This document shows positions 8,588 through 17,614 of a DNA stretch of 64,000 nucleotides, one piece after another; the stretch's first letter is position 1; each line of letters begins with the position of its first letter. The DNA lies in contig CAVSDB010000003.1 of the NCBI GenBank assembly GCA_963726755.1, positions 1,054,001 to 1,118,000 of the forward strand. The letters are read 5' to 3'. The DNA comes from DATKIY01 sp963726755. GTDB lineage: Bacteria; Actinomycetota; Actinomycetes; JAHEKZ01. Made by a program: the position numbers and the translations under genes. The notes under the pieces were generated by a model. It did no database searches. It saw only the letters and a list, made by a program, of their open reading frames with translations, and had not been told where the DNA came from.

Positions 8588-10362
8588 ATGAGCGATTTTC
8601 GTCTCGGCGTCGACTCCCCTCGCGCGAAATGGGCCGGCCTTGCCGGCTTGCTTGTCGCGGCCCTGCTGGTCTCTCCAGTAGCGGCAGTTGCCCAGAACAA
8701 CCAGAAGATCTCCGGCGGGCTGGCCAAGCACATGGCGGACAACGCCAACGGCACCTTCAAGGTGATCGTGCAGGGCCCGCAGTCGGAAGTCGACCGTCTC
8801 GCCAGCACCTACGGGCTGGATGTGACCAAGCGGCTCGACATGGGGGCTGTGCTCACGGGCAGCGCGAGCCAGATCAGCCAGTTGTCAGCCGACATCAACG
8901 TGCCGGCGGTCCAGGAAGACGGCGTCGTCAAGGGCCTGATGAACGTGACGACCCAGGCCACGGGCGCGAGCCAGTTGTGGGCCGGCAAGCACTCGTCGTT
9001 TGACGGGCTGACGGGTCAGGACATCACGGTCGTCGTGATCGACTCCGGGATCTCGAACAACGCGGACGTCAAGGGCCGCGTGTGGTTCTCGAAGGACATG
9101 ACGATCGCCGACGGCGGTGCGAACGACACGAGCGACCAGTATGGCCACGGCACGCACGTGGCGGGCATCATCGCGGGCAGCGGCAAGGGCAGCAAGGGCG
9201 AGCCGGGCGGCGCGTTTGTGGGCATGGCGCCGGGCGCGCGGCTCATCAGCCTGCGCGTGCTGGGCCAGGACGGCTCGGGCTACGTGTCGGACGTCATCGC
9301 GGCGATCGACTGGTGCGATCAAGAACAAGGATCAGTTCGACATCCGCGTCATCAATCTTTCGCTCGGCACGCCGGCGTCGGGGTCCTACAAGGACGACCC
9401 GCTGGCGAAGGCGGTGGAGCGCGCGGTCAAGGCGGGCATTGTCGTCGTCGCGTCGGCCGGCAATCTCGGCAAGACGGACGACGGGACGCCGATCGTGGGC
9501 GCCATTGTCTCGCCTGGCTACACGCCTGGCGCGCTGACGGTTGGCGCGGTGAACACGCACGGCACGGTGGAGCGGTCCGACGACGGCGTGGCGACGTACA
9601 GCTCGCGCGGTCCGGTGGGCAATCCGGCGGATCCGTCGACGTGGGAAATCAAGCCGGACGTGGTGGCGCCGGGCAACGCGATTGTGGCGGCCGGGGCGCC
9701 GGGCAGCTATCTGTGGAACACGTATCCCGATTACCGCGTGACGGCGTCGAGCGGCGGGACGTACATGAAGTTGTCGGGCTCGAGCATGGCGACGGCGGTG
9801 GTGTCTGGCGCGGTGGCGCAGATTCTGCAGGCGGAGCCGAAGCTGACGCCGGCGCAGGTGAAGTTCGCGCTGCAGTATTCGGCGGAGCCGCTGCAGGGCT
9901 TCGGGCTGATCGAGCAGGGCGCGGGCAGCATCAACGTGCCGCTGGCGGTGGCGGTGGCGACGAGCGACAACCTGTCGAAGGTGCCGGCCTCGAACACGAT
10001 CGGCGGCGGCACGGTGACGGCCGGGCACATCGTGTTCGGCAACACGATCGTTTGGGGCAGCCGCTTCATCAAGGGCAACACCATTGTCTGGGGCAGCACC
10101 ATCGTCTGGGGCAGCACCATCGTCTGGGGCAGCACCATCGTTTGGGGCAGCAACGTTCAGGCGAACACGATCGTCTGGGGCTCGACCATCGTCTGGGGCA
10201 GCACCATCGTCTGGGGCAGCAGCGTTCAAGGCGAACACGATCGTCTGGGGCTCGACCATTGTCTGGGGTAGCACCATCGTTTGGGGCAGCACCATCGTTT
10301 GGGGCAGCACCATCGTTTGGGGCAGTAGCGTTGCAGCTAACACGATCGTTTGGGGTTCCTGA
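8588..10362 (+). CDS. Secreted S8 (subtilisin-like) serine protease with C-terminal TIVWGS repeats
   Basis: About 590 residues. A signal peptide (hydrophobic WAGLAGLLVAALLVSPVAAVAQ) is followed by an I9-like propeptide (TFKVIVQGPQSEVDRLASTYG). The peptidase domain has Asp152 in VVVIDSGI, His187 in GHGTHVAGI and Ser near residue 399 in LSGSSMATA. After a linker rich in small residues the chain ends in 14 hexapeptides TIVWGS, in blocks of 1, 4, 3, 5 and 1, separated by RFIKG or NVQA/SVQA/SVAA. It terminates exactly on NTIVWGS. Two extra bases break the frame (a T near 9316, an A near 10230). The ATG at 8588 is preferred over an in-frame ATG at 8537 because the latter sits almost on the predicted transcription start. 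The repeats may be a surface anchor, a substrate mimic or an autoinhibitor; this is not known. Confidence 0.88.
10026..10359 (+). repeat. In-frame 18-bp repeat array encoding TIVWGS
   Basis: Fourteen copies of an 18-base unit (ACCATCGTCTGGGGCAGC and close variants) plus a degenerate first copy encoding HIVFGN. Synonymous differences (ATT/ATC, GTC/GTT, GGC/GGT, AGC/TCG) are spread among copies, so selection on the peptide rather than very recent slippage keeps the units alike. The 4-residue spacers (NVQA, SVQA, SVAA) each precede an Asn that opens the next block. Confidence 0.93.
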
Positions 10363-10430
10363 CCGTTTTCCCAATTGAAAAGCGCGTCGTCGAAGGTCTA
10401 TTTACTGTCGTTCAAACGGAGGAAACGAAA

Positions 10431-10460
10431 ATGACACGTTCAATCATCGTTTGGAGCTAA
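10431..10460 (+). CDS. Micro-ORF encoding MTRSIIVWS
   Basis: A nine-codon ORF (ATG to TAA) with a strong Shine-Dalgarno, GGAGG at 10418-10422, eight bases upstream of the ATG. It begins 70 bases after the protease stop. Its product ends in IIVWS, echoing the IVWGS hexapeptides and C-terminus of the protease. The ribosome-binding site is better than those of most genes in the window, which argues for translation. Alternatively, given the extra-base errors in this assembly, a single extra base before its TAA would fuse it to the next micro-ORF into one peptide of about 33 residues carrying IVW near both ends. Confidence 0.55.
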   Translation: MTRSIIVWS

Positions 10461-10500
10461 GGCCCGCGAGGAGTTCGTCCGAGAAACTGAGGAGGACCGA

Positions 10501-10533
10501 ATCGCGAATCGCGCCATGATCGTCTGGAGCTAG
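10501..10533 (+). CDS. Second micro-ORF ending in AMIVWS
   Basis: AGGAGG at 10490-10495 sits five bases before ATC at 10501, from which the frame reads (I/M)ANRAMIVWS and stops at TAG. The first ordinary start is the ATG at 10516, which would give only MIVWS and is too far from the Shine-Dalgarno. So either a rare ATC start is used, or the upstream frame is joined to the first micro-ORF. The last four codons (ATC GTC TGG AGC) repeat those of the first micro-ORF almost exactly, so the two are duplicates by descent or by selection. Confidence 0.4.
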   Translation: MANRAMIVWS

Positions 10534-10640
10534 AGGAGGCCTGAGCGCTCGGCGCGCCGTGCATAACCTAGCGTCGCCTCAAGCGCTATGACTATGGCCA
10601 GACACTCCACGTCGGCGTTCTCCAGAGCATACGCAGCTTT

Positions 10641-12599
10641 ATGTCCTCGTCGTTTCGTGCGCTCGGTGCCCTGTGCGTGGCAGTCAGCCTGTCGGAGGTT
10701 GTTGGCCAGCCACTGCAGTGGCACCAGCAGTGGTTCTCCCTTGTCGGCCTGACCTTAGTCAGCGGCCTGCTTCCCGTCACACTTCCTAACGTCAACGTCA
10801 GCATTTCGATTTCAGAGACCTTCGTGGTCGCTGGGACTCTGCTCTTTGGGACCGCTGGCGGCACTGTCTTGGTGTTGCTCGACGCGCTCGTAATCTCCAT
10901 GCGCCTAGCTTGGTCGAGGCGCCTGCGGTGGCAGCAGGTTGTGTTCAACCTCGCCGCTCCGCCACTTTCGATTTGGACGGCAGCGAAGCTCGCTGGGATT
11001 CAGCCCCTGCTTGACCTGAGCCATCTCACTCCTCTGCCGAAGTGGTTCATTCCTGAACTTGGCTCTCTTCACGGTCGCGTACTTCCTGCTGAACAGCTGG
11101 CTGATCACGTTTGCACTGGCACTGCAGAAGCACGTTCCCCCGCAGCTCATTTGGTGGGCCCACTTCAAAGAACTTCTGGTGAACTACGCGAGCGGCGCCT
11201 CGATCGCTGCGCTTCTTGTCTACAACACCAGGAGGATCGACCCGGTCTTCGTTGCGGTCATTATCCCGCTTCTGATTGTCCTCTACTTGACTTATCAGAT
11301 GGTCAAACAAGCGAGTGGAAGCGGAACGGCAGAAGACGGCGGAACTGAACCGCGTCTTCCTCTCAACGATTGAGGCGCTCGCCCTGGCAATCGATGCCAA
11401 AGACCAGGTGACGCACGGTCACATCAGGCGGGTGCAGCGTTACACGATGTCCACTGGCCGACGCCTTGGGTGTCAAGGACGAAAAGCATTGGACGCGATC
11501 AGAGCGGCGGCCCTGTCTCCATGACACCGGCAAGCTGGCCGTGCCCGGAGTACATTCTCAACAAGCCCGGCCCGCTGACGTCCTCTGAATTTGAACGTAT
11601 GAAGGTCCATGCTGCGGTGGGCGCAGACATTCTGAAATCCATCGACTTCCCGTATCCGGTCGAGCCGATCGTCCGACACCACCATGAGAACTGGGACGGC
11701 ACCGGGTACCCGGCAGGTATCAAAGGGCAGGAGATTCCGCTGGGGGCCCGGATCCTGTCCGTCGTCGACTGCTACGACGCGCTGACATCCGACCGACCGT
11801 ACCGACCTCGCTACACACGACAACAGGCGGAACAGATCCTCCGGGAGCGGCGCGGCGTCATGTATGACCCGTGGGTGGTCGACGAGTTCCTGAAGATCCT
11901 CGATAGACTTGAAGCGGTTGACGCAGCAGAACTTCAGGAAGCCAGGACCGGAGCTTCCGTCGCACCGCGCTTGTCGCCTGCTCAGTTGGATGTGATTTCC
12001 GCCACAACCGCCGAGGAACGCGAGTTCAATGAACTTCGCCGCGACCTCCCAAGGGCCACGTCCCTTGCCAACGCAGCGGAGATCGTGTTCCGCCATTTGA
12101 GGCGGTGGTGCCTGCGGCCACGTCAGTCCTGTACATGCCGAGCAAGGACAGCAACGACCTGGACGTGATCGCCTGCTGGGGGTAGGCGTTGCTGCGATAG
12201 AGGGTCTGAAGATTGCGATCGGCGACCGAATTTCCGGATGGGCTTTCGCGCATCAGGAGTCGGTTGTAAATTCTGATGCGCATTAGAGCTTGGGCCCGTT
12301 GCCCGACCTTTTCAACGCCACTCCGCTACGCCCTTGCCGTCCCAATGCTCGATCGCGGCGCGATCGGGGTGATTACTGTTTACGGAAGCGAGCCGTTCGA
12401 TAAGGACCACAAGCGCATGATCGAGAGTGCCGCCACTCTCTTCGTTGCGTCAGTCCAGGCCACGCCAGCGCAAACTCCGTCCATTAAGGGCACTTCGAAG
12501 TCAGGCCCAGGGGTCTCAGGATCGCGGCACGACGCCGGCAGGCGCGAAGGCGACGCCCCGTCCGATCCCTCAGGCGAGTCCAAGCCGCGCATTCACTAG
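10641..12599 (+). CDS. Membrane-anchored HD-GYP phosphodiesterase with C-terminal GAF domain
   Basis: Read across several frame breaks (near 11058, 11312, 11450, 11478, 11516, 12110, 12190 and 12285), this is one protein of about 650 residues. The first 230 residues form about six or seven TM helices, a MASE-like sensor. An HD-GYP domain follows with IDAKDQVTHGHIRRV, LLHDTGKLAVPEYILNKPG and HHHENWDGTGYPAG, so the metal-binding HD and the GYP loop are present. A GAF domain then ends in LAVPMLDRGAIGVITVYG. HD-GYP proteins hydrolyse cyclic di-GMP. The number of breaks, which include apparent losses as well as gains and a TAG near 12285, is higher than elsewhere, so a decaying gene cannot be excluded. 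It follows the IVWS micro-ORFs. Confidence 0.72.
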
Positions 12600-12698
12600 A
12601 CTAGGCGTGCGTTCGACGCCCAAGTCTGGCACTTTGGACCTAGCCTAACCCGTCTTGCTATACCCCCCTCCATGTCTGCTATTGTCCGCGCTTGATCA

Positions 12699-15376
12699 TG
12701 CCGAACCACATGAGACCGGCGCATCGGCCCACTGACCCAGTCTACGCAGAGAGTCTATATAGATCAGGGCATACGTCGCGAGCTCGAGGCGTATACATCA
12801 GATACCGATGGCCTGGATCTTGATGTCGCGTCTCACGTGAAACTGCAGGTCGCGCGCGGCATGGCGCTTTCTGATCTGGGCGATGGAATCAAGTCCATCG
12901 AGACACTGAGAGGCGCTGTCGAGGCTTCGCACGTTGCGCCTCTCGATGTCCAGTTCAGCGCCGCGTTTGCTCTGTTCGTTCGGCAGGCGGACTATCAGTC
13001 TCCGGAGGAGGCGGTTCCCGAACTCGCCAACCTTCGGCAACTTGCAGCACGAATCGGCGACGCTCAATCGCTGGCTGGTCTTCACCGTCGCCGTCGCGCG
13101 TCTGGAGGGCTTCAGGGGGAACTGCGTAGATGCTCATCGTCACCTGGAGATAGCCCGCCGCTTTGCTGAGCGCGGCGGGAGCGTCGCCTCTCGATGCACC
13201 TTAGACCTCGTCGAGGGATCACTTGAGTCCATGGCGGGCAATCTGGATCGTTGTCGAACGCTCGCTGAGGACTGTCTCCGTCAACGCTGAGGCCGCTGCG
13301 TTTACGAAGTACTGTTCTGGCTCCACCACTAATCTCGGGGTCGTGGCCATGTACGGCGGCAACGTGACCTTAGCCGCCAACTACTTGCGTTACGTCCTGG
13401 ATCGGGCACAGGGAGTGGCTTATGTCCGACTCGGTGTCCTCGATAACCTCGCGCAGATTGCGCTTTTCGAGGGAAAGTTATCGGAGTGCGGAGAGATTCT
13501 GAAACGCTGCGCAAATGAGATATCTCAGGATCGCGTCCCGGCGCGCTCTTGGTACGACCTCGCCCATCAACTCACCCGCTGCGCCTACTTCGAACGCCTC
13601 GAGAGACTGGGACGCAGATCCTCGAGATCGCCGACGACGCCGACCCGGAACTGGCCCGCCGCCAGTTCAAGGCCATCCGCACCGCCCTCCTCTGCGCCAA
13701 GGCCCGCGCCCTCGCCCGCCTCGGCCAACACGCCCAGGCCGACGCCGCACTCGCCGCCGCCGTCCGCGCCTGCCCGCGAGGCGCCGTCGACCCGCTCATC
13801 GTCCTCGAAGCCTCCAAGGCCCTCTGCCTCAGCTCCGCGGCGACGTCGCGCACGGCGCCGTCCACTTCGACCGCGCCATCGCCGCGTGCCGCGCCATCGG
13901 CCACCGCTACCACGAGTCGCTGGATCGACCGCGACCGCGACGACGTGCAGCGCCACACCCGCGAGAGCGTCGCCGTCCCGCCGCGCAGGACTCGACCGTC
14001 GACCGACACCGTCGCTGCTCCTGAGCGACGTCGCCACGATCCTCGGCGCCGGCCACTCCATCGACCTGCTGGCCCATCGCGTCGCCGCGATCCTGCACGA
14101 GCACGACGCTCGGCCCGCGCGTCGACGTCCACGAGCGAGTCCGGCCGCGAGTACCAGGCCGAGCCCTCCGCGACGTCTGAGACCGACGCCGACGGCACCT
14201 TCACCATCCGCCTGCGCGGCTCCGATCGCCTCGTCGCCATCACCGTCCGCGAGCGTCCGCGCCATCGACGAAATCTCGCTGCTCAAGAGCGTCGCCGACC
14301 TCGTCCAGGTCGCCGTCAACCGCACGCGCACGACACCGAGCCCGAAGACGAAGACCAGAACCTCTGGCCCCGCACGGCCGTCCGCCGACGGCGACGACAC
14401 GATCTTCCGATCGCCGCGCATGGTCGAACTGCTCCGGATCGCCGTGCGCCTGGCCGCCACGCGACCTGCCGATCCTGCATCACCGGCGAGACCGGCACCG
14501 GCAAGGAAGTCTTCGCGCGCCTCATTCACGAACACAGCCAGCGCCACGCCGCGGCCCGTTCGTCGCCGTTCAACTGCTCGGCCATCGCCGCGCGAACTGG
14601 TCGAGAGCCAGCTGTTCGGACACCGCCGCGGCGCGTTCACCGGCGCCATCGACGCGTTCGCCGGCGTCATTCGCGCCGCCGAGCGCGGCACCCTGTTTCT
14701 CGACGAAGTCGGCGACCTCGAGCTGGCCATCCAGCCCAAGCTGCTGCGGTTCCTCGAAAGCGGCGAGATCCATCCGGTCGGCGAGACCAAGCCCAGCCGC
14801 GTCCAGGTCCGCATCGTCGCCGCGACCAACGCCGATCTCGACGAGATGGTCGCCCAGGGCCGCTTCCGCGGCGACCTCTTCTACCGGCTCGGCGTCGCCC
14901 ACCTCGCGCTGCCGCCGCTGCGCGAGCGCAAGGACGAAATCCCCGCGCTCGCCGCGCTGTTCCTGACGCGCTACGCGACGCGAGTGCCACCGAAGCCGGC
15001 CTGCGCCTCGGCGACGACCTGATCGCCGCCCTGCTGCTCTACGACTGGCCCGGCAACATCCGGCAACTCGCCAACGAAATCCGCCGCGTCGTCGCCATGG
15101 CCGCCGACGGCGAGACACTAGGGACCGGGGACCTATCGGCCGATATCGTCAAGGGCTGGAACAACCGGCCGCGCGTGCCGGCGGCGCCAGGGGCCGGCCG
15201 TCAGCATCCGCCTCGACCAGACCCTCGAACAGGCGACGCACGAGCTGGAGCAGACGTTCATCGAGCACGCGATGGACGCGACGGGCGGCCGGGTCGCCGA
15301 GGCGGCAGAGTTGCTCGGTCTTTCGCGGAAGGGCCTGTTCCTGAAACGCCGGCGCCAGCGTCCACCGAAGCAGTGA
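12699..15376 (+). CDS. Sigma54-dependent regulator: TPR-GAF-AAA+-Fis
   Basis: Composite reading of about 890 residues. The N-terminal half is TPR-like helical repeats (for example GMALSDLGDGIKSIETLRGA and NLGVVAMYGGNVTLAANYLR). A GAF-like stretch follows (SLLLSDVATILGAGHSIDLL). The AAA+ core has Walker A GETGTGKE (after correction), the sigma54 contact loop GAFTGA at 14630-14647, Walker B GTLFLDEVGDL and the arginine-finger region RGDLFYRLGV. The end is a Fis helix-turn-helix (TGGRVAEAAELLGLSRKGLFLKRR). Many single extra bases, densest from 13600 to 14600. The start is uncertain; ATG 12699 is a best guess. The TPR module suggests sensing by protein contact rather than phosphorylation. A likely target is the sigma54 promoter of the protease in the same cluster. 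Confidence 0.75.
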
Positions 15377-15399
15377 CACGGAGCCGCTCGCACAGATAA

Positions 15400-15912
15400 A
15401 TGATCACCCGCGAAACGCCACGCCTGCTGCTGCGACCGCCCATCGCGACGGACCTCGACGCCTTCGTCCAGATCCACGAAGACCCGCGCGTCATGCGCTA
15501 CATGAACGTCACCGGCCAGGCCGGCAGCCGCACCGCCGGCTGGCGCACCCTCGCGCTCCTCATCGGGCACTGGCACCTGCGGGGCTACGGGCAATGGGCC
15601 GTCGTCGAGAAAGCCACCGAGCGCGTCATCGGCCGCGCCGGACTCTGGAATCCCGAGGGCGGGCTGGGGCTCGAGGTCGGCTGGGTCATCGCCCACGCCT
15701 CATGGGGCCGCGGCTTTGCCACCGAGGCGGCCCGCGCGTCGGTGCAGTACGGATTCGACATCGTCGGCGCCGACCAGCTCATCAGCCTCATTCACCCCGA
15801 CAACGACCGGTCAATCCGCGTGGCGGAGAAGGTCGGCATGACGTTCGACCGCGAAGACCTCCAGGACGGCACTCCGGTCCTGGTCTACGCCATCGACAAA
15901 CCTGCCAGCTAG
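15400..15912 (+). CDS. GNAT N-acetyltransferase, RimJ/RimL-like
   Basis: Intact, 170 residues. It starts ITRETPRLLLRPPIATDLDAF, the usual N-terminus of RimJ/RimL-type acetyltransferases, and contains the acetyl-CoA motif A region GWVIAHASWGRGFATEAARASVQYGF followed by HPDNDRSIRVAEKVGM. It would transfer acetyl from acetyl-CoA to an amine on a protein or small molecule; the acceptor is unknown. It begins 24 bases after the sigma54 regulator and may be cotranscribed with it. Confidence 0.9.
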   Translation: MITRETPRLLLRPPIATDLDAFVQIHEDPRVMRYMNVTGQAGSRTAGWRTLALLIGHWHLRGYGQWAVVEKATERVIGRAGLWNPEGGLGLEVGWVIAHASWGRGFATEAARASVQYGFDIVGADQLISLIHPDNDRSIRVAEKVGMTFDREDLQDGTPVLVYAIDKPAS

Positions 15913-15984
15913 CGGGGCGTACTACAATGAAATGAACCCGTCCGCGCGCGACGGGCTTCTTTTACCCGAGAGGATGAGACAGTT

Positions 15985-16431
15985 ATGCGAATGGTTCAGT
16001 TAAGCAAATGGTCGGCCGCCTTGCTCGCCGTGCTCGTGGCCACCGGCGCGTGGTCGCAGGCCAAGACGACGCAGGCGCCGGCCGCGGCCAAGGTGCAGAC
16101 CGCCACGCAGTTCTATCTGGAATACCGCGCGGCGTTCGACAAGGCCAAGAAGGTCGAAGACATCTTCCCCTACATGGCGGCAGCCAACCGCAAGCAGGCC
16201 GAAGGCACGCCCAAGGCCGACCGCGACAAGATGTTCGAGCTCATGAAGTTGATGGGCACGCTGACCAACCTGAAGGTCAGCAAGGAAGAAGTGACGCCGG
16301 CCGGCACGGTGCTCACGGCCACGGGCCTCGACGGCGACAAGAAGCCGAGCAAAGGCAAGATCACGATCGTGAAGGAAAGCGGCGCCTGGAAAGTCGGCGA
16401 GGAGAGCTGGTCGAGCGGGTCCCAGAACTAA
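15985..16431 (+). CDS. Small secreted protein of unknown function
   Basis: Intact, 148 residues, with a clear signal peptide (WSAALLAVLVATGAWSQ). The mature part is lysine-rich and ends in GKITIVKESGAWKVGEESWSSG, the kind of C-terminal strand seen in NTF2-like/DUF4878-type lumazine-like folds with an 'x-DGxWKV' motif. A GAGAGG Shine-Dalgarno precedes the ATG. It is convergent with the methyltransferase gene, with three bases between the stops. No function can be assigned. Confidence 0.8.
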   Translation: MRMVQLSKWSAALLAVLVATGAWSQAKTTQAPAAAKVQTATQFYLEYRAAFDKAKKVEDIFPYMAAANRKQAEGTPKADRDKMFELMKLMGTLTNLKVSKEEVTPAGTVLTATGLDGDKKPSKGKITIVKESGAWKVGEESWSSGSQN

Positions 16432-16434
16432 GAG

Positions 16435-17613
16435 TTAGACCGTCACGAAGTAGCGATAGCCAATCCATTCGGCACCGTAGCCGTCGTCTTCGACGCGCGC
16501 TACGGTGCCGCCTTCTTCGCCGATGATGGCGAGCACCTGCGCCTGCGGCACCCCGTACATCGGGAAGGGATCGGACGATCCGGCTGGGCCCAGATCGCCG
16601 TAGAGTCTGGCCAGATCCTGCGCGGAGTAGTCAGGAACCCGACTCTCCTCTGTGGTCGCCGCCTGGAGCGCCCGCCCGGTGTGCGCCGCATCCGATCGCA
16701 CGGTCAGCTCGAATTGAAGCGCCCGCGATCCCTTGTCCTGAAACCACGTCACGCCTTCGTGCACCAGATCAATCTCGGCGCGATAGACGCCGTCACGCGA
16801 TGGCGTCCGAATCGTCAGCGTCGCGCCGTACCGTTCGCCCGCGCGCAGCGTCGCCGGCAGAAACGCGCGGCCGTCGTCCTGAATGAGCATGGCGCCCGAC
16901 GGGTCGAGCCAGTGATTGCCCGCGCGAATCGACCAGGCTTCCGCCTGCCGCCAGTCGTGATCACTCGCGTTCGTCACGTCGATCGACAGTGACAACTCGC
17001 TCGACGGCGGCACCGCCGCCGGAATGCGCGACCGCAGCGACAACTCCGCGCGATACGCGGCGTCCGGCATGCGCTCCACCGCGCCTTTGGGGCGCGTGTC
17101 CAGATGCGACGGTATTTGAAACACCACCAGCCCGCCCTTCGCGACGACCCTGAAGAACTCGCGAATGTAACCAATCGACCACTCAGGCGGAATGTGCTGG
17201 AGGACGATGTTCGAGTAGAGAAAGTCGAAGCTGGCGGATGGGAGCTCGCGCAGATCGGCGTGGGGATTGCACCAGTACGACGCGACGTCGGGATAGCGGT
17301 TGAGCTTCGACGCGATCTCGACCATGCGCGGCGACACGTCGACGCCGACGACGCGATCGAATCGCCGGGCCAGCGCTTGGGTGAGCCGGCCGACGCCGCT
17401 GCCAAAGTCCAGAGCCGCACGCCGACGGACGGTCAGGCCGAGTTCGTGGATTTGATAGAGCAGGAGCGAGATCTCGCGCTCCCCGTTGCGCATGAACTCG
17501 TCGAGCTGCCATTGCCGGCCCTGCTTGGCCGGGTCGGACAGCACCGCCCACAGCGGATCGGTCTGAGCGTAGCGATCCCAGAGTTGTCGCGTGCCCTCGA
17601 GAGTCGGGTCCAC
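16435..17613 (-). CDS. SAM-dependent methyltransferase with C-terminal Ig-like domain
   Basis: Intact, 392 residues. Residues 60-175 form a class I methyltransferase: ALDFGSGVGRLTQALARRFDRVVGVDVSPRMVEIA (SAM motif I), SFDFLYSNIVLQHIPPEW (motif II/III) and GGLVVFQIPSH. Residues 200-310 read as an immunoglobulin-like beta-sandwich (LSLSIDVTNASDHDWRQAE, YGATLTIRTPSRDGVYRAEIDLVHEG). This fusion resembles polysaccharide ABC exporter terminator or glycan-modifying methyltransferases, although no glycan cluster surrounds it. Acceptor unknown. Confidence 0.88.
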   Translation of the reverse strand: MDPTLEGTRQLWDRYAQTDPLWAVLSDPAKQGRQWQLDEFMRNGEREISLLLYQIHELGLTVRRRAALDFGSGVGRLTQALARRFDRVVGVDVSPRMVEIASKLNRYPDVASYWCNPHADLRELPSASFDFLYSNIVLQHIPPEWSIGYIREFFRVVAKGGLVVFQIPSHLDTRPKGAVERMPDAAYRAELSLRSRIPAAVPPSSELSLSIDVTNASDHDWRQAEAWSIRAGNHWLDPSGAMLIQDDGRAFLPATLRAGERYGATLTIRTPSRDGVYRAEIDLVHEGVTWFQDKGSRALQFELTVRSDAAHTGRALQAATTEESRVPDYSAQDLARLYGDLGPAGSSDPFPMYGVPQAQVLAIIGEEGGTVARVEDDGYGAEWIGYRYFVTV

Positions 17614-17614
17614 G

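Noticed and set aside
10026..10359. Regular 18-base repeats considered as a CRISPR array
   Set aside because: Units are contiguous without unique spacers and stay in the protease reading frame, so they are a coding tandem repeat.
12627..12650. TGGCAC upstream of the sigma54 regulator considered as a second -24/-12 promoter
   Set aside because: The bases at the -12 position (ACCT in place of TTGC) do not match, and GC is not at the required spacing.
16435..17613. Methyltransferase as part of a polysaccharide or O-antigen cluster
   Set aside because: Its Ig-like C-terminus suggested this, but no glycosyltransferase, ABC exporter or sugar-nucleotide gene is present on either side.
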